Origin: Verrucomicrobiota bacterium
Lineage (GTDB): Bacteria > Verrucomicrobiota > Verrucomicrobiia > Verrucomicrobiales > Akkermansiaceae
DNA length: 64,000 nt
NCBI GenBank assembly: GCA_018969605.1
Contig: JAGWXY010000002.1
Span: forward strand, 21,950 to 85,949
Reading direction: 5' to 3'
Shown here: one piece after another, positions 33,322 to 42,282 of the stretch
Numbering within the stretch: the stretch's first letter is position 1
Layout: every line of letters begins with the position of its first letter
Notes under the pieces: model-generated
Databases searched by the model: none
The model's input: the letters and a program-made list of their open reading frames with translations, nothing else
What the model was told of the DNA's origin: nothing
Translations under genes and position numbers: made by a program

Positions 33322-36300
33322 ATGATGGCCATGTTCATTGGAATGCGACTCCCTCCTTTATCGAAGTTGACCCATGCGATTTTGATATTCATCGCATGCG
33401 CCATGCCGCTGCATGCGGCTCTCGGTCCTAAAGTGCAGTTGAAATCCAAGTTGTCGCTCAAACAACGGCTGATTTCTGTCACGGTTCCTGAGGGATATTC
33501 GAATGTCAGCGTGGAGATGTTCCAGAAGGATTCGGGTTGGAAAAGCATCGCATCAGCCGAGGCGAAGACTGGCGTCATGAGATTCAAGTTGCCGTTTTAC
33601 TCCAAGAATGCGCGTTGGCGGGCCGTAGGTCGCAAGTGGGTTTCGAACCAGCCAGTCGGATCCCGAAGCAAATTTCCCGCCAAGTTTTACTCGGGTAACA
33701 ATTCCTTTGATGCGATCAACGGTGCCTCAGGTGGCGGTGGACGCTTGATGAGCGGCAATGTGGTCCCCATGGCGAGTTCCACCACATCAGACTCAAGCAA
33801 GTCTTCGGCGGATGTCAGTCAATTGCCCGAAGAGGCCGACATTTGGAAAATCGACGGCAGCACGGTTTATTTTTTCAATCAACTCCGTGGATTGCAGGTT
33901 CTCGATTTGTCGAATCCTGCGGATCCTCGCCTCACGGCTAGCCTGAGAATGCCTGCGCTTGGTCAGGATCTTTATGTGATTCGTGAAGCCGATGGCAGCC
34001 GCAGGTTGGTTTTGTTGACGCAAGGTTGGTCGGCTGAGGATGGGCAGTGGACGCGGATTTCGTTGGTGAAATTCAACGGGCTTGTTGCTGAAGTAACCCA
34101 CGAGCAAGAGATCCGAGGCGGTCTCTCGGACAGTCGGTTGGTGGGTGACCGGCTGATTTTGGTGACATCCGAATGGAAGAGCACATCCGTTTCCTCGGCA
34201 GGCGAATGGACATCGGAGAGCCGCATCAGCGAGTGGATTTTGAAACCGGGTGAGGCCCCATTGGCTGACGGTGAGACGGTGATTGTTGGTGCCAATCCAT
34301 TGATTGCGGCGGGAGCGGACTGGCTTGCGGTATCCGTGCATCCCCAAGGGGAATGGAACAAATCGGAGGTGAGTGTTTTTGCGATCAAGCCTTCAGGTCT
34401 TGAATCGATGGGCCCGGCGATTCGCACGGAAGGAGCGATCTCCAGCAAGTTTGCCATTTCCTGGAGCAACCATGTTCTCACGACGGTTTCACACAAGGAT
34501 CGGTGGACCAGCAATTCGGTATCTGTATTGGAAAATTTCAGGGCCTGGGATCCCGAGGTGATTCGTCCGGCAGTTGTCGAGGAGACTCGTCTGGGCATGC
34601 TTGAGTTGGCAAAAGGTGAAAACCTTTACGCCACGAGATTCGCGGGTGATCGGGTTTATGTTGTGACATTTCTGGAAACCGATCCTCTCTGGGTGGTGGA
34701 TCTGAGAGATCCGGAAAACCCCACGGTTTCCGGTCATTTGGAAGTCCCGGGTTTTTCGACTTATCTCCAGGCTGTAGGAAACTATCTTTTCTCCGTCGGT
34801 TGGGAATCGAATACCGTGGCGGCATCGTTGTTCGATGTCACCGATCCAACCAAGCCGGGTTTGGTCAAGAGGATCAATCTTGGAGTCGGCTATTCGTACA
34901 GCGAGGCGCTTTCGAACGAAAAAGCCGTCAAGGTTCTTCCTGAAGCAGGTCTCGTGATGATCCCTGTCTCGTCGCCTGATCCCGCCGATGGCAAATGGAA
35001 ATCGGCTGTTCAACTTTTGGATTTGGATGTGGCAAACGGCGTGCTTTCGGCAAGGGGAGTCATCGCCCATGAGTTTGAGGCAAGACGCTCCGAGTTGGTG
35101 GGCGACGCGCTTGTTTCGATTTCTCAGAGAGAGCTGATTGCTGCTGACATCACAAACCGTGATGTGCCATCGATCTTATCGGAAGTTTCGCTCGCTTGGC
35201 CTGTCGATGCTTGCCTTGAAGTTGGCGCTCACTTGATCCAGATCGAGGATGGAAATTGGAATTGGTATTCCGACGATCGTTCCACCGCCCGCATTTCACC
35301 GAACGACAACACCGAAGCAATCTACGCCGAGATCGACCTGGGTGAGGGGCGAGTGAAGATCGCCGAGCGTCGCGGCAACAATCTTTTTGTGCTGCGCGAT
35401 ACGTCCGATCATTGGTCATGGGGTCGTTATCGCATCGCAGGCTGGCCATCGAGCGGCTCTAACGAGCTCGTTCTCGACATTTACGATGTGTCCAGTCTCC
35501 CGATCATGCCTCTTCTTGGATCGGTCGCCGTGCCGTCCGAAAATTCCGGCAGCCAGCTGTCCTCGGCGCGCTTCCTTTGGCCGCATGAGAATCGCCCGGC
35601 CATTCTCATGGAGTCTGGTTTTTCCTACTGGTATGGGTATGTTGTGAAGCCCGCGCCTGTGGCGATCAGCATGGATGGAACACCGGGCACGACCTCCATC
35701 GATACGGCTAGCGTCAAACCCTATTGGATTTCCAACACGAGGCCGCAATTGCTGGTTTTTGATGTCAGCAACCCCACAGCCCCGAGCGCGAGTAAAGCAC
35801 TCGACTTTGCCCCTGAGGGTTCGAGGCTGACTGGAACATCTGCTGCCGCCAATGGTTTGTTGGTCACGGGAGTTTCTCACGCCTACAATCCGACCACCAA
35901 GAGATGGCTTCAAGACTACAGCGCCTATCAGAGCGCTCAAGTGGTTGACGTTCCAGTCTCCGGGGATGCGGTCATGCGCTCCCTCATGGATCTGCCGGGG
36001 GAATTGCTTGCTGTTTCAGAACTCGATAAAAATGGCTTTCTCGCCTTTAGTGTCCGCAAGGATATTGGTGAACTTCAGGTCAGCGCCTCCGATGGCTATG
36101 ATGCCTTTCTCGTAAGCACACTCAAGATTCCCGCATACGCACCCTGTGCGGTGGCTGGCAGGCGGGTTTATGTGGCCGCTGGTAACAAACTTTTTCGCAA
36201 CTCATTGAGTGAAGGCGGTTCATTTATCGATGAGGGATATTTGGATGTCGGTTGGACTCCCTATTCTTTGAGAGCCCTCAATGGCAGCATCGTAGGATCG

Positions 36301-36459
36301 GGGGGTACTTCGATCCTTGCAACCAAGGCCGGCTCCAACGACATCAAGACCTGGCAATTCCCCACTTGGAGTGTTTATGCCGACAGGGTGGAAATAGCGG
36401 CGGATGGCGATTTGTTGGTGCCTCTTGGGACATATGGAGTGGAGCGACTGAAGCGCTGA
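33322..36459 (+). CDS. Large secreted beta-propeller-domain protein
   Basis: A 1045-residue exported protein without an established function. The N-terminus has a signal peptide: a basic start, then hydrophobic HAILIFIACAMPLHA and a probable cut before ALGP. From about residue 165 the sequence resembles the bacterial/archaeal beta-propeller domain family, with repeated blades such as GLQVLDLSNPADPRLTASL, LWVVDLRDPENPTVSGHL, ASLFDVTDPTKPGLVKRI and LLVFDVSNPTAPSASKAL; each has the pattern hydrophobic-x-D-[VL]-S/T/D-x-P-x-x-P. At least two propellers are likely. There are no catalytic motifs. ATG 33328 or a later Met are alternative starts. The blades suggest protein or polysaccharide binding outside the cytoplasmic membrane. 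Confidence 0.78.
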   Translation: MMAMFIGMRLPPLSKLTHAILIFIACAMPLHAALGPKVQLKSKLSLKQRLISVTVPEGYSNVSVEMFQKDSGWKSIASAEAKTGVMRFKLPFYSKNARWRAVGRKWVSNQPVGSRSKFPAKFYSGNNSFDAINGASGGGGRLMSGNVVPMASSTTSDSSKSSADVSQLPEEADIWKIDGSTVYFFNQLRGLQVLDLSNPADPRLTASLRMPALGQDLYVIREADGSRRLVLLTQGWSAEDGQWTRISLVKFNGLVAEVTHEQEIRGGLSDSRLVGDRLILVTSEWKSTSVSSAGEWTSESRISEWILKPGEAPLADGETVIVGANPLIAAGADWLAVSVHPQGEWNKSEVSVFAIKPSGLESMGPAIRTEGAISSKFAISWSNHVLTTVSHKDRWTSNSVSVLENFRAWDPEVIRPAVVEETRLGMLELAKGENLYATRFAGDRVYVVTFLETDPLWVVDLRDPENPTVSGHLEVPGFSTYLQAVGNYLFSVGWESNTVAASLFDVTDPTKPGLVKRINLGVGYSYSEALSNEKAVKVLPEAGLVMIPVSSPDPADGKWKSAVQLLDLDVANGVLSARGVIAHEFEARRSELVGDALVSISQRELIAADITNRDVPSILSEVSLAWPVDACLEVGAHLIQIEDGNWNWYSDDRSTARISPNDNTEAIYAEIDLGEGRVKIAERRGNNLFVLRDTSDHWSWGRYRIAGWPSSGSNELVLDIYDVSSLPIMPLLGSVAVPSENSGSQLSSARFLWPHENRPAILMESGFSYWYGYVVKPAPVAISMDGTPGTTSIDTASVKPYWISNTRPQLLVFDVSNPTAPSASKALDFAPEGSRLTGTSAAANGLLVTGVSHAYNPTTKRWLQDYSAYQSAQVVDVPVSGDAVMRSLMDLPGELLAVSELDKNGFLAFSVRKDIGELQVSASDGYDAFLVSTLKIPAYAPCAVAGRRVYVAAGNKLFRNSLSEGGSFIDEGYLDVGWTPYSLRALNGSIVGSGGTSILATKAGSNDIKTWQFPTWSVYADRVEIAADGDLLVPLGTYGVERLKR

Positions 36460-36530
36460 TTGGGAGTCATCACTGTATTTTCCAAGCCCGTTCTTGCCAT
36501 CCATGTTCGGGGCGTTGATCTTCCGTCCGC

Positions 36531-37319
36531 ATGACTCTTTTGGACCGTTTGGAAAAACGCTTGGGGTGGTTGGCATTTCCGGGCTTGCTGCGGTTTTATG
36601 CGATTTTCCATGGCATGGTTTATGTGTTGCAGTGGTTCCGGCCGGATTTGGGTAAATTGCTGGAGTTTGACCTTGGCCGGATCATGGCAGGGGAGGTGTG
36701 GCGGGCGGTGACCTTTTTGTTTGCCTCTTCGGGTTCGATCGGGCCGGGGGTCTTTGGGATTTTGGCGACTTTGTTTTTCATCATGGTGGCGTTCATGATG
36801 AGCGACGCGTTGGAGGAGGCATGGGGGGTGTTTTGCACGACCCTCTTTCATTTGACCGGGTTTCTGGGGCTCATACTTGCCAATTTTTTGTTTCCCTCCC
36901 TGATGCCGGAGTCGGGCACCTTGATTTATGGTGCCGCGTTTTTTGCGTTTGCGACGCTGTTTCCGAAGGTTGAGTTCCTGCTGTTTTTCATCCTGCCGGT
37001 GCAGGTTCGATTTTTGGCATGGCTGAATGCCGGGATTTGGGTTCTTGCGGTGCTGCGCGACTGGAGGATGTTACCGTTTCTTCTGCTTGGTTATGCCGGG
37101 TATTTGCTTTTTGCAGGGATTCCTGCGCTCAGGGGGAAGCTGAAGAGCGGTGCGGGCGGGTCGCTGCAGGCGGTTTTGAGGCGGGCAAGCACCGAAAAAG
37201 TGGCGGCTTTCCACGCCTGCGCGAAATGTCGGCGAACTGATGTGAGTGATCCTACTCTTGAGTTCCGGGTTGGGGCTGATGGCCATGAGTACTGCACGGA
37301 GCACCTGCCGGACAGGTGA
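36531..37319 (+). CDS. Rhomboid-like membrane protein, probably inactive, with Cys-bearing tail
   Basis: A 262-residue integral membrane protein with about six hydrophobic segments and the fold outline of rhomboid/Derlin proteins: GEVWRAVTFLFA near residue 54 is the WR motif. In place of the nucleophile motif GxSG the matching position reads GTLIYGAAFFAFATLF, so no catalytic Ser is seen. The C-terminal 60 residues leave the membrane and carry CAKCRRTD and YCTEHL, a possible small metal-binding knuckle. Its plus-strand neighbour 37380 also has a zinc-ribbon, which suggests a shared membrane role. I would call it a pseudoprotease; the function is unknown. Confidence 0.72.
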   Translation: MTLLDRLEKRLGWLAFPGLLRFYAIFHGMVYVLQWFRPDLGKLLEFDLGRIMAGEVWRAVTFLFASSGSIGPGVFGILATLFFIMVAFMMSDALEEAWGVFCTTLFHLTGFLGLILANFLFPSLMPESGTLIYGAAFFAFATLFPKVEFLLFFILPVQVRFLAWLNAGIWVLAVLRDWRMLPFLLLGYAGYLLFAGIPALRGKLKSGAGGSLQAVLRRASTEKVAAFHACAKCRRTDVSDPTLEFRVGADGHEYCTEHLPDR

Positions 37320-37379
37320 GCTTCCGTGCGGTAGGGGTTGCATTCGTAAAAAAGGTAAACCATAGTTTCCGCGTCACCC

Positions 37380-38978
37380 ATGGCCCTTGAAAATACCCCT
37401 GATCAGCCGATTCTAATTCGTTGCCCTTCATGCGGCCAGCGATTCCGGGTGGGCGATGATTTGGTTGGGCGGCCGGTCGAGTGCGGTGCCTGCGAGAACC
37501 GATTCAAGATCACTGAGGATGTGATCATCCGAGGGCGCAAGGTTTATCCCGGCGAAAGAAATCGCAAGCGTTTGGATTTTTTCCAGCGGGTTCCCCATGC
37601 CGAAAATGCGGCAACAAGTGCTTTTTCACCAACTTCGTATGATAACTTTGCCGATCCTTTGTTTTTCGAGCCTTCGCCACCGCAGCGGATCATTGCGGGC
37701 ATCATGGGCGCTGGTGTGATGTTGTGCATTGGCATGCTGCTGATTTTTGGGGCGTCGCGTGGCGGTGTGCTCGACGGCATGGTGACGCTCAACCGGATGG
37801 TGATGGGCGGCTTTGCCGGCGGGCTCGGAACGGCCTTGCTGGTTTATGCCAATCCAAAAGCGCGAATCAAGGTCTTGAGAATCGGTGCGCTGTGCACTGC
37901 GATTTTATTATCCATTCCCTTGTTTTTAACGGAAGGCTCCACGCCGCTCGGTGAGCAGAATGCAAAGAAGAAGCGTGTCCGCGAGTCAGTTAAAAAAATC
38001 GAGGAGGCACCCGATCTGGTGGATTTGAGAAATCGTCTGGGTACGCAGCCTCTGGAGGAGGAAATCTCGAGGCTAAGGGCCGAAGGCTCGACGCGCCATG
38101 CGGCGGGTATCTGGCTCAGGGATCTGCGCGAGCAGAACCGCTTTCTCATTCGGGATTATGTGCTGCGAGTCACTGGAGCTGATCCGCAGTCGCACTACTA
38201 CCCGCGTGGCGGAGGCGATTTCCTGATGGTCGTCACAGGCATCACAACACCCATGGATGATCTTGTAAAATTCTGTAAGCCGCTCGGTGATGTGGTGATG
38301 GTGCACTCGGTTCTGCCGATTGTGGAGATCAAGGTACGCAATGAAAATTTCATCGAGAACCCGATCGACAAGCTCAGCAACAAGGCGGACCCTGATTTTT
38401 ACAGGCTCAATCTTGCGGAGTTAAATTCGATCGACCTCGCTCGCATAGAGAAGGCGGTGAAGCGCCTGATGGATTCTTCGCCAAAGGTGTTGCGGGCCGA
38501 CATTACCCAAAGGCTTATTGAGTTGCTTGCGGTGGATGAGGTGGACTTCAAGGCGGAAATTTGTTCCGCGTTGGCTGTTTGGTCCGAGGTGCCCGGGACT
38601 GCGGGCACGGTTGCGTTGAAACAGGCTGCAAAGAATGTATCGAGAGATTTAGAGGTGCCCAAGGAGATGATTGCCCTCGTGGTTAAGGAAGGCATTACCG
38701 ATGTGATCTCGATTTTGGATAAGTTGTGGCAGAAAAATCCGACTGATTGGGAAGCCTTGTATGCGGATGTCGGGCCTGCTGCCGAGAAGGAATTATTGGC
38801 GCATGCTGCCATCAATGATGATGGTCGTCGTCGGTCTTTGGTGCGCATTCTTGGCAAGGTTGGCGGAAAAGACAGCCTGCAGGCGCTTGAGTCGATGAAG
38901 GCCACGGCTACCGAGCCTGAGCTGAGGGTGCTGATCGACAATTCGCTTGCGGCGATCCGTTCGCGCATTTCGCAGTGA
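37380..38978 (+). CDS. Zinc-ribbon membrane protein with C-terminal helical repeats
   Basis: A 532-residue protein I cannot name. Residues 13-40 form an MJ0042-type zinc ribbon (IRCPSCGQRFRV, then VECGACENRFKI). Three hydrophobic segments follow at about 100-125, 133-152 and 160-180, anchoring it in the membrane. The rest is largely helical, with LLAHAAINDDGRRRSLVRIL and GGKDSLQALESMKATATEPELRVLIDNSLAAI resembling HEAT-type repeats near the end. Such zinc-ribbon/HEAT combinations are frequent in Planctomycetota and Verrucomicrobiota. It lies 60 bp after the rhomboid-like gene on the same strand and could form a unit with it. Confidence 0.7.
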   Translation: MALENTPDQPILIRCPSCGQRFRVGDDLVGRPVECGACENRFKITEDVIIRGRKVYPGERNRKRLDFFQRVPHAENAATSAFSPTSYDNFADPLFFEPSPPQRIIAGIMGAGVMLCIGMLLIFGASRGGVLDGMVTLNRMVMGGFAGGLGTALLVYANPKARIKVLRIGALCTAILLSIPLFLTEGSTPLGEQNAKKKRVRESVKKIEEAPDLVDLRNRLGTQPLEEEISRLRAEGSTRHAAGIWLRDLREQNRFLIRDYVLRVTGADPQSHYYPRGGGDFLMVVTGITTPMDDLVKFCKPLGDVVMVHSVLPIVEIKVRNENFIENPIDKLSNKADPDFYRLNLAELNSIDLARIEKAVKRLMDSSPKVLRADITQRLIELLAVDEVDFKAEICSALAVWSEVPGTAGTVALKQAAKNVSRDLEVPKEMIALVVKEGITDVISILDKLWQKNPTDWEALYADVGPAAEKELLAHAAINDDGRRRSLVRILGKVGGKDSLQALESMKATATEPELRVLIDNSLAAIRSRISQ

Positions 38979-39052
38979 GTGCGTGTGTGCCGCTGCGGCG
39001 CATCCGTTCTTGCGATTGGTGCGATCACCGTTAGGATACCGGCCTGTCATTT

Positions 39053-39496
39053 ATGTTCAGCGCCAAGCAGTTATCCACCGAACAAGTCGCTTCGCTTCAC
39101 CAATGGGCCGCCGAGGGGGCGTCGATGTACGACCTCCAGCGCCGCGTGAAAGAGGAATTCGGCATTTCGCTCACCTACATGGACACAAGGTTTCTGGTGC
39201 TGGATCTTGGCATCAACCTTGTCGAAGCAGTGGTCGAAGAGCCGAAGCTTGAGGAAAAACCCGCGCCGACGCCGACTGGCAAGGTGAGTGTGACGATGGA
39301 CACGCTTGCGCTGCCCGGGGCATTGGTCAGCGGCAAGGTTGAGTTCTCAGATGGCGAGACGGCGATCTGGATGCTCGATCAATCGGGGCGCCCTGGTCTT
39401 GATCCCGACACTGCGGGCTACCGTCCGTCGCAACCGGACATCGTGGAGTTTCAAAAGCAACTTCGCATGCTGCTTGAGAGCAGCGGGAGTTATTGA
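39053..39496 (+). CDS. Small uncharacterised protein
   Basis: A 147-residue soluble protein. The first ~55 residues are helical with a helix-turn-helix look (LSTEQVASLHQWAAEGASM, then LQRRVKEEFGISLTYMDTRFLV). A Pro/Glu-rich linker (about 65-82) leads to a C-terminal beta-rich part (GKVSVTMDTLALPGALVSGKV, FSDGETAIWMLDQSGRPGLD) that ends in a short helix. I see no enzyme motif. Length, codon use and a clean start after a 74-bp gap make it a credible gene. DNA- or protein-binding by the N-terminal helices is a guess. Confidence 0.7.
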   Translation: MFSAKQLSTEQVASLHQWAAEGASMYDLQRRVKEEFGISLTYMDTRFLVLDLGINLVEAVVEEPKLEEKPAPTPTGKVSVTMDTLALPGALVSGKVEFSDGETAIWMLDQSGRPGLDPDTAGYRPSQPDIVEFQKQLRMLLESSGSY

Positions 39497-39552
39497 TTTT
39501 TTGCCGTTCCAAAAAACCCACAGAAACATCGTCGCTGCTGCGGCTTTGTCCC

Positions 39553-42216
39553 ATGAGCATGCATCTTGAGCGACTGATTGTTTCGCCGGTTCCGTTGTCG
39601 GTGGCCTTGTGCTTGTCGCTGCTTGTGTCATGCAAGCCGGAGCGGCGTGCGGTGGAAAAAAATGCGGGCCATGAGGGAGCGGCGCATCGTGAAAGCGCCG
39701 AATTGCGGCTGCGGCAAAGTTTGGCCGAGGCGCGGATCGCCTTGGCGCAGCTGGAGCAGGATGCGGGCGCGGCGGATCATGCCTTGCTGCATGCGGTTTC
39801 GGCGTTGGAGGCCGATCCCGCGTCGGCCAAGGCGCGTGACCTCGTGGCGGAGATTTTTTCGGGTCATGCCTGGGCGATGCATGAAGTGCGGATCCATATC
39901 GGCAGCAAGGTCGACCACCTGCTCTTTCGCGAACCTGATAGCTTGTGGGTTGCATCATCGAAAGAATGGAACACGGTCTCGAGGTGGAGTCCCGAAACGC
40001 TCACGGTCGAGGCGGTGCTTTTTCCGCTGAAAGGTGGCGTGGTGCGCAGCATGGTTGTTGATCCGAGCGGGCAGTGGATGGTCGTCGACCGCCAAGGCCG
40101 CGCGCTGTTGTGTGACGCGCGATCGCTCAAGCCGATTCGTGACATCGGTGTTCTTCCTGAGGGCATGACGCCATCGTCGGCGATTGCGTTTTCGTCGGAC
40201 GGATTGCTGATGGCGCATCCGGCGCTTGATGCGGCCGATGCGCGGAAACTGGTTTGGCATTTGCGCGATGCGAAATCCGGCGAGATCATCCGGAGTTCGG
40301 AGCCCTTTGCCGAATCTTCGCGACGACCGCTGGCCGCATTTCTCGATCGCAAGGAATGCAAGGTCATGCATTCCGATGGCTCGTTGTGGGTCATGCCGGT
40401 GTTGCCGCTGCAGTCATGCCGCTGGGAAGATGCGAAGAAGCCGCTTGATTTGAAGCATGCCAGTTACATGCCGGATGGTCAGTCGGCGCATGTCTGGGCG
40501 GAGAAAAGCCCGCATGATGAAGCGCATGTGATGGTGATGCCATCCGGTGTAGCGCTTGAGGGATCCGCGGAGCTGCTGAAACAGCACCCGTGGAGCTTGC
40601 AGCCCTCGGTTTGGAGCGGGCTTTACCGGGGTTTTTCGCGAGCGCCGCGTGTTGACGGTGATTGCATGTGGGCGGGAAATGGAAATGCGGCGCCGATTCG
40701 CAGTGAGGGGCGCATCTGTGCGGCGCATCAGTCGCGCAATCATGTGATGGTTGCCAACGAGCGCGGGCACATTGATTTTTTCCGGACCATTGCGATGCCG
40801 CTCAAGCATGGTGGAAAGCACGAGTCGCGTGTGGTTGATCCATCGGTGCTTGCGTCATTGCAAAAAATCGCCTGCGCGCTCACCGGGCTGGGTCTTGATA
40901 TAAAGTTCGGTGAGATGGTCAAGCATGATGCGGAGGCGAGGTTTGCCGCGGCTCGCGCCTGTGATTTTGATTTGTTGGCGGATGTTTTTCCTGAGGTGGA
41001 TTTCGGCGGTTTTCGCGAGGCACTCGATGGCATGGAATTTCGCCAGAGCAACGATCTGTCGGTTTCGATGCTCGAATCGCGATTGGTTGATGCTGACCCA
41101 CACGGCGCGGGTGATGGTGCGGAAATTGCCGAGTTGTTTGCATCGGGTGACGTGCCGCGTATCATTGCTTCGATTGAGAGTGTCGATCCAAGCGGTGCCG
41201 CGGCAGCCAAGCATTTGCAGTTCGCGTTGGCGTCGTCCGAGGCATTGCTCATCGAGGCCTGCCTGAGGCGCTTTTCCGACATGCCGGCGGTCTTGCAGAA
41301 ACTCGCGAATTCGCGCATCGCATGGCTGCAGCAGCGCAAGGCCGATGCGATCGCATCGTGGCCCGAGCCGTTTCCCGAATATGAATCCATCCGCCTTGCA
41401 GAAGACTGGCAGGGTTGGGAGCAGGCGGACTTTGCCTCGGCGTTTCATGCTTTGCGCGAGTGTGTGACCAAGGAAATTGATTCGCTGAAATTGCCGCCCC
41501 AGCCATCGGTTGAGCAATTGCAGGCTTTGGCTGCGCGATTTGAGGATCATGAAACCATGCGTGCCGTGGGCCGTACGCGTTATGCCAAGGCATGCATCGA
41601 AGCCGCGTTCGGATTTTGCAAGTTCAAGAGTCACGGGCAGACCGCGCTGACGCTTGCCACGCGGGCGCGGAATCTTGGTCATTCGCCCGAGCCATGTCTT
41701 CGTGCCGAGGCGATGGCTTACACGGCGCTTGGCGATTATCGCAAGGCGCATGATCGATGGTTGTTGCTGATCACCGAATTTCCTGTCGCGACGCATGAAT
41801 CCGGCGACTATGCCGAGGCTGCCTACACGGCCTTTGAGAGTGGTGATGCGAGGCAGGCGATGGAGATTCTGATCACCGGCATGCATCGCTTCCCGCGCGA
41901 TGCGGATTTTGCCTTGCGTGCAGGATGGATCGCATTGCTTACGGATCATGATGAGCGGGCCTATCGGTTTTTGTTGGGCGGTCAGCAGATCGGGTATCGT
42001 GCGGAGAAAGTAGAAAATGCCACAGCCTTGCTTGCGATTGCGGCGATGCAATGCGGTGCGAAGGATGATGCCTCGGCCTACTATGTGAAACTCGTTGAAT
42101 CCGATCCTGCTTGGAAGGATGCGAAGACGATCGAGGCGCTCGATTGGCCTGTGGAATTGAAATCGGCACTCGAGTCGGTGCGTGTGTCGTCCGCATTGAT
42201 TGCCCCTACGCGATAG
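39553..42216 (+). CDS. Large lipoprotein with propeller-like and TPR-like regions
   Basis: About 887 residues from ATG 39553, which begins a short lipoprotein signal: hydrophobic VALCLSLLVSC with the lipidated Cys. The open frame continues upstream to 39493, but those residues do not look like a signal. Residues ~35-85 are helical (LRLRQSLAEARIALAQLEQD). A middle region (about 95-420) has repeated strands like WD/YVTN blades (DSLWVASSKEWNTVSRWSPETL, WMVVDRQGRALLCDARSL). The C-terminal 300 residues are TPR-like (ALTLATRARNLGHSPEPCLRAEAMAYTALGDYRKAHDRW). It is presumably attached to a membrane on the periplasmic side as a binding or assembly protein. Function unknown. Confidence 0.75.
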   Translation: MSMHLERLIVSPVPLSVALCLSLLVSCKPERRAVEKNAGHEGAAHRESAELRLRQSLAEARIALAQLEQDAGAADHALLHAVSALEADPASAKARDLVAEIFSGHAWAMHEVRIHIGSKVDHLLFREPDSLWVASSKEWNTVSRWSPETLTVEAVLFPLKGGVVRSMVVDPSGQWMVVDRQGRALLCDARSLKPIRDIGVLPEGMTPSSAIAFSSDGLLMAHPALDAADARKLVWHLRDAKSGEIIRSSEPFAESSRRPLAAFLDRKECKVMHSDGSLWVMPVLPLQSCRWEDAKKPLDLKHASYMPDGQSAHVWAEKSPHDEAHVMVMPSGVALEGSAELLKQHPWSLQPSVWSGLYRGFSRAPRVDGDCMWAGNGNAAPIRSEGRICAAHQSRNHVMVANERGHIDFFRTIAMPLKHGGKHESRVVDPSVLASLQKIACALTGLGLDIKFGEMVKHDAEARFAAARACDFDLLADVFPEVDFGGFREALDGMEFRQSNDLSVSMLESRLVDADPHGAGDGAEIAELFASGDVPRIIASIESVDPSGAAAAKHLQFALASSEALLIEACLRRFSDMPAVLQKLANSRIAWLQQRKADAIASWPEPFPEYESIRLAEDWQGWEQADFASAFHALRECVTKEIDSLKLPPQPSVEQLQALAARFEDHETMRAVGRTRYAKACIEAAFGFCKFKSHGQTALTLATRARNLGHSPEPCLRAEAMAYTALGDYRKAHDRWLLLITEFPVATHESGDYAEAAYTAFESGDARQAMEILITGMHRFPRDADFALRAGWIALLTDHDERAYRFLLGGQQIGYRAEKVENATALLAIAAMQCGAKDDASAYYVKLVESDPAWKDAKTIEALDWPVELKSALESVRVSSALIAPTR

Positions 42217-42282
42217 CGTTGGACCGCGGGAATCGCCGCCGAATTTTTGCTTTTCGAAAATTCGCTGTTACCATGTTGGCGC

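Noticed and set aside
40855..42051. Antisense frame of 398 codons
   Set aside because: Shadow of the lipoprotein gene at 39553; rich in Arg/His/Cys as expected from antisense reading.
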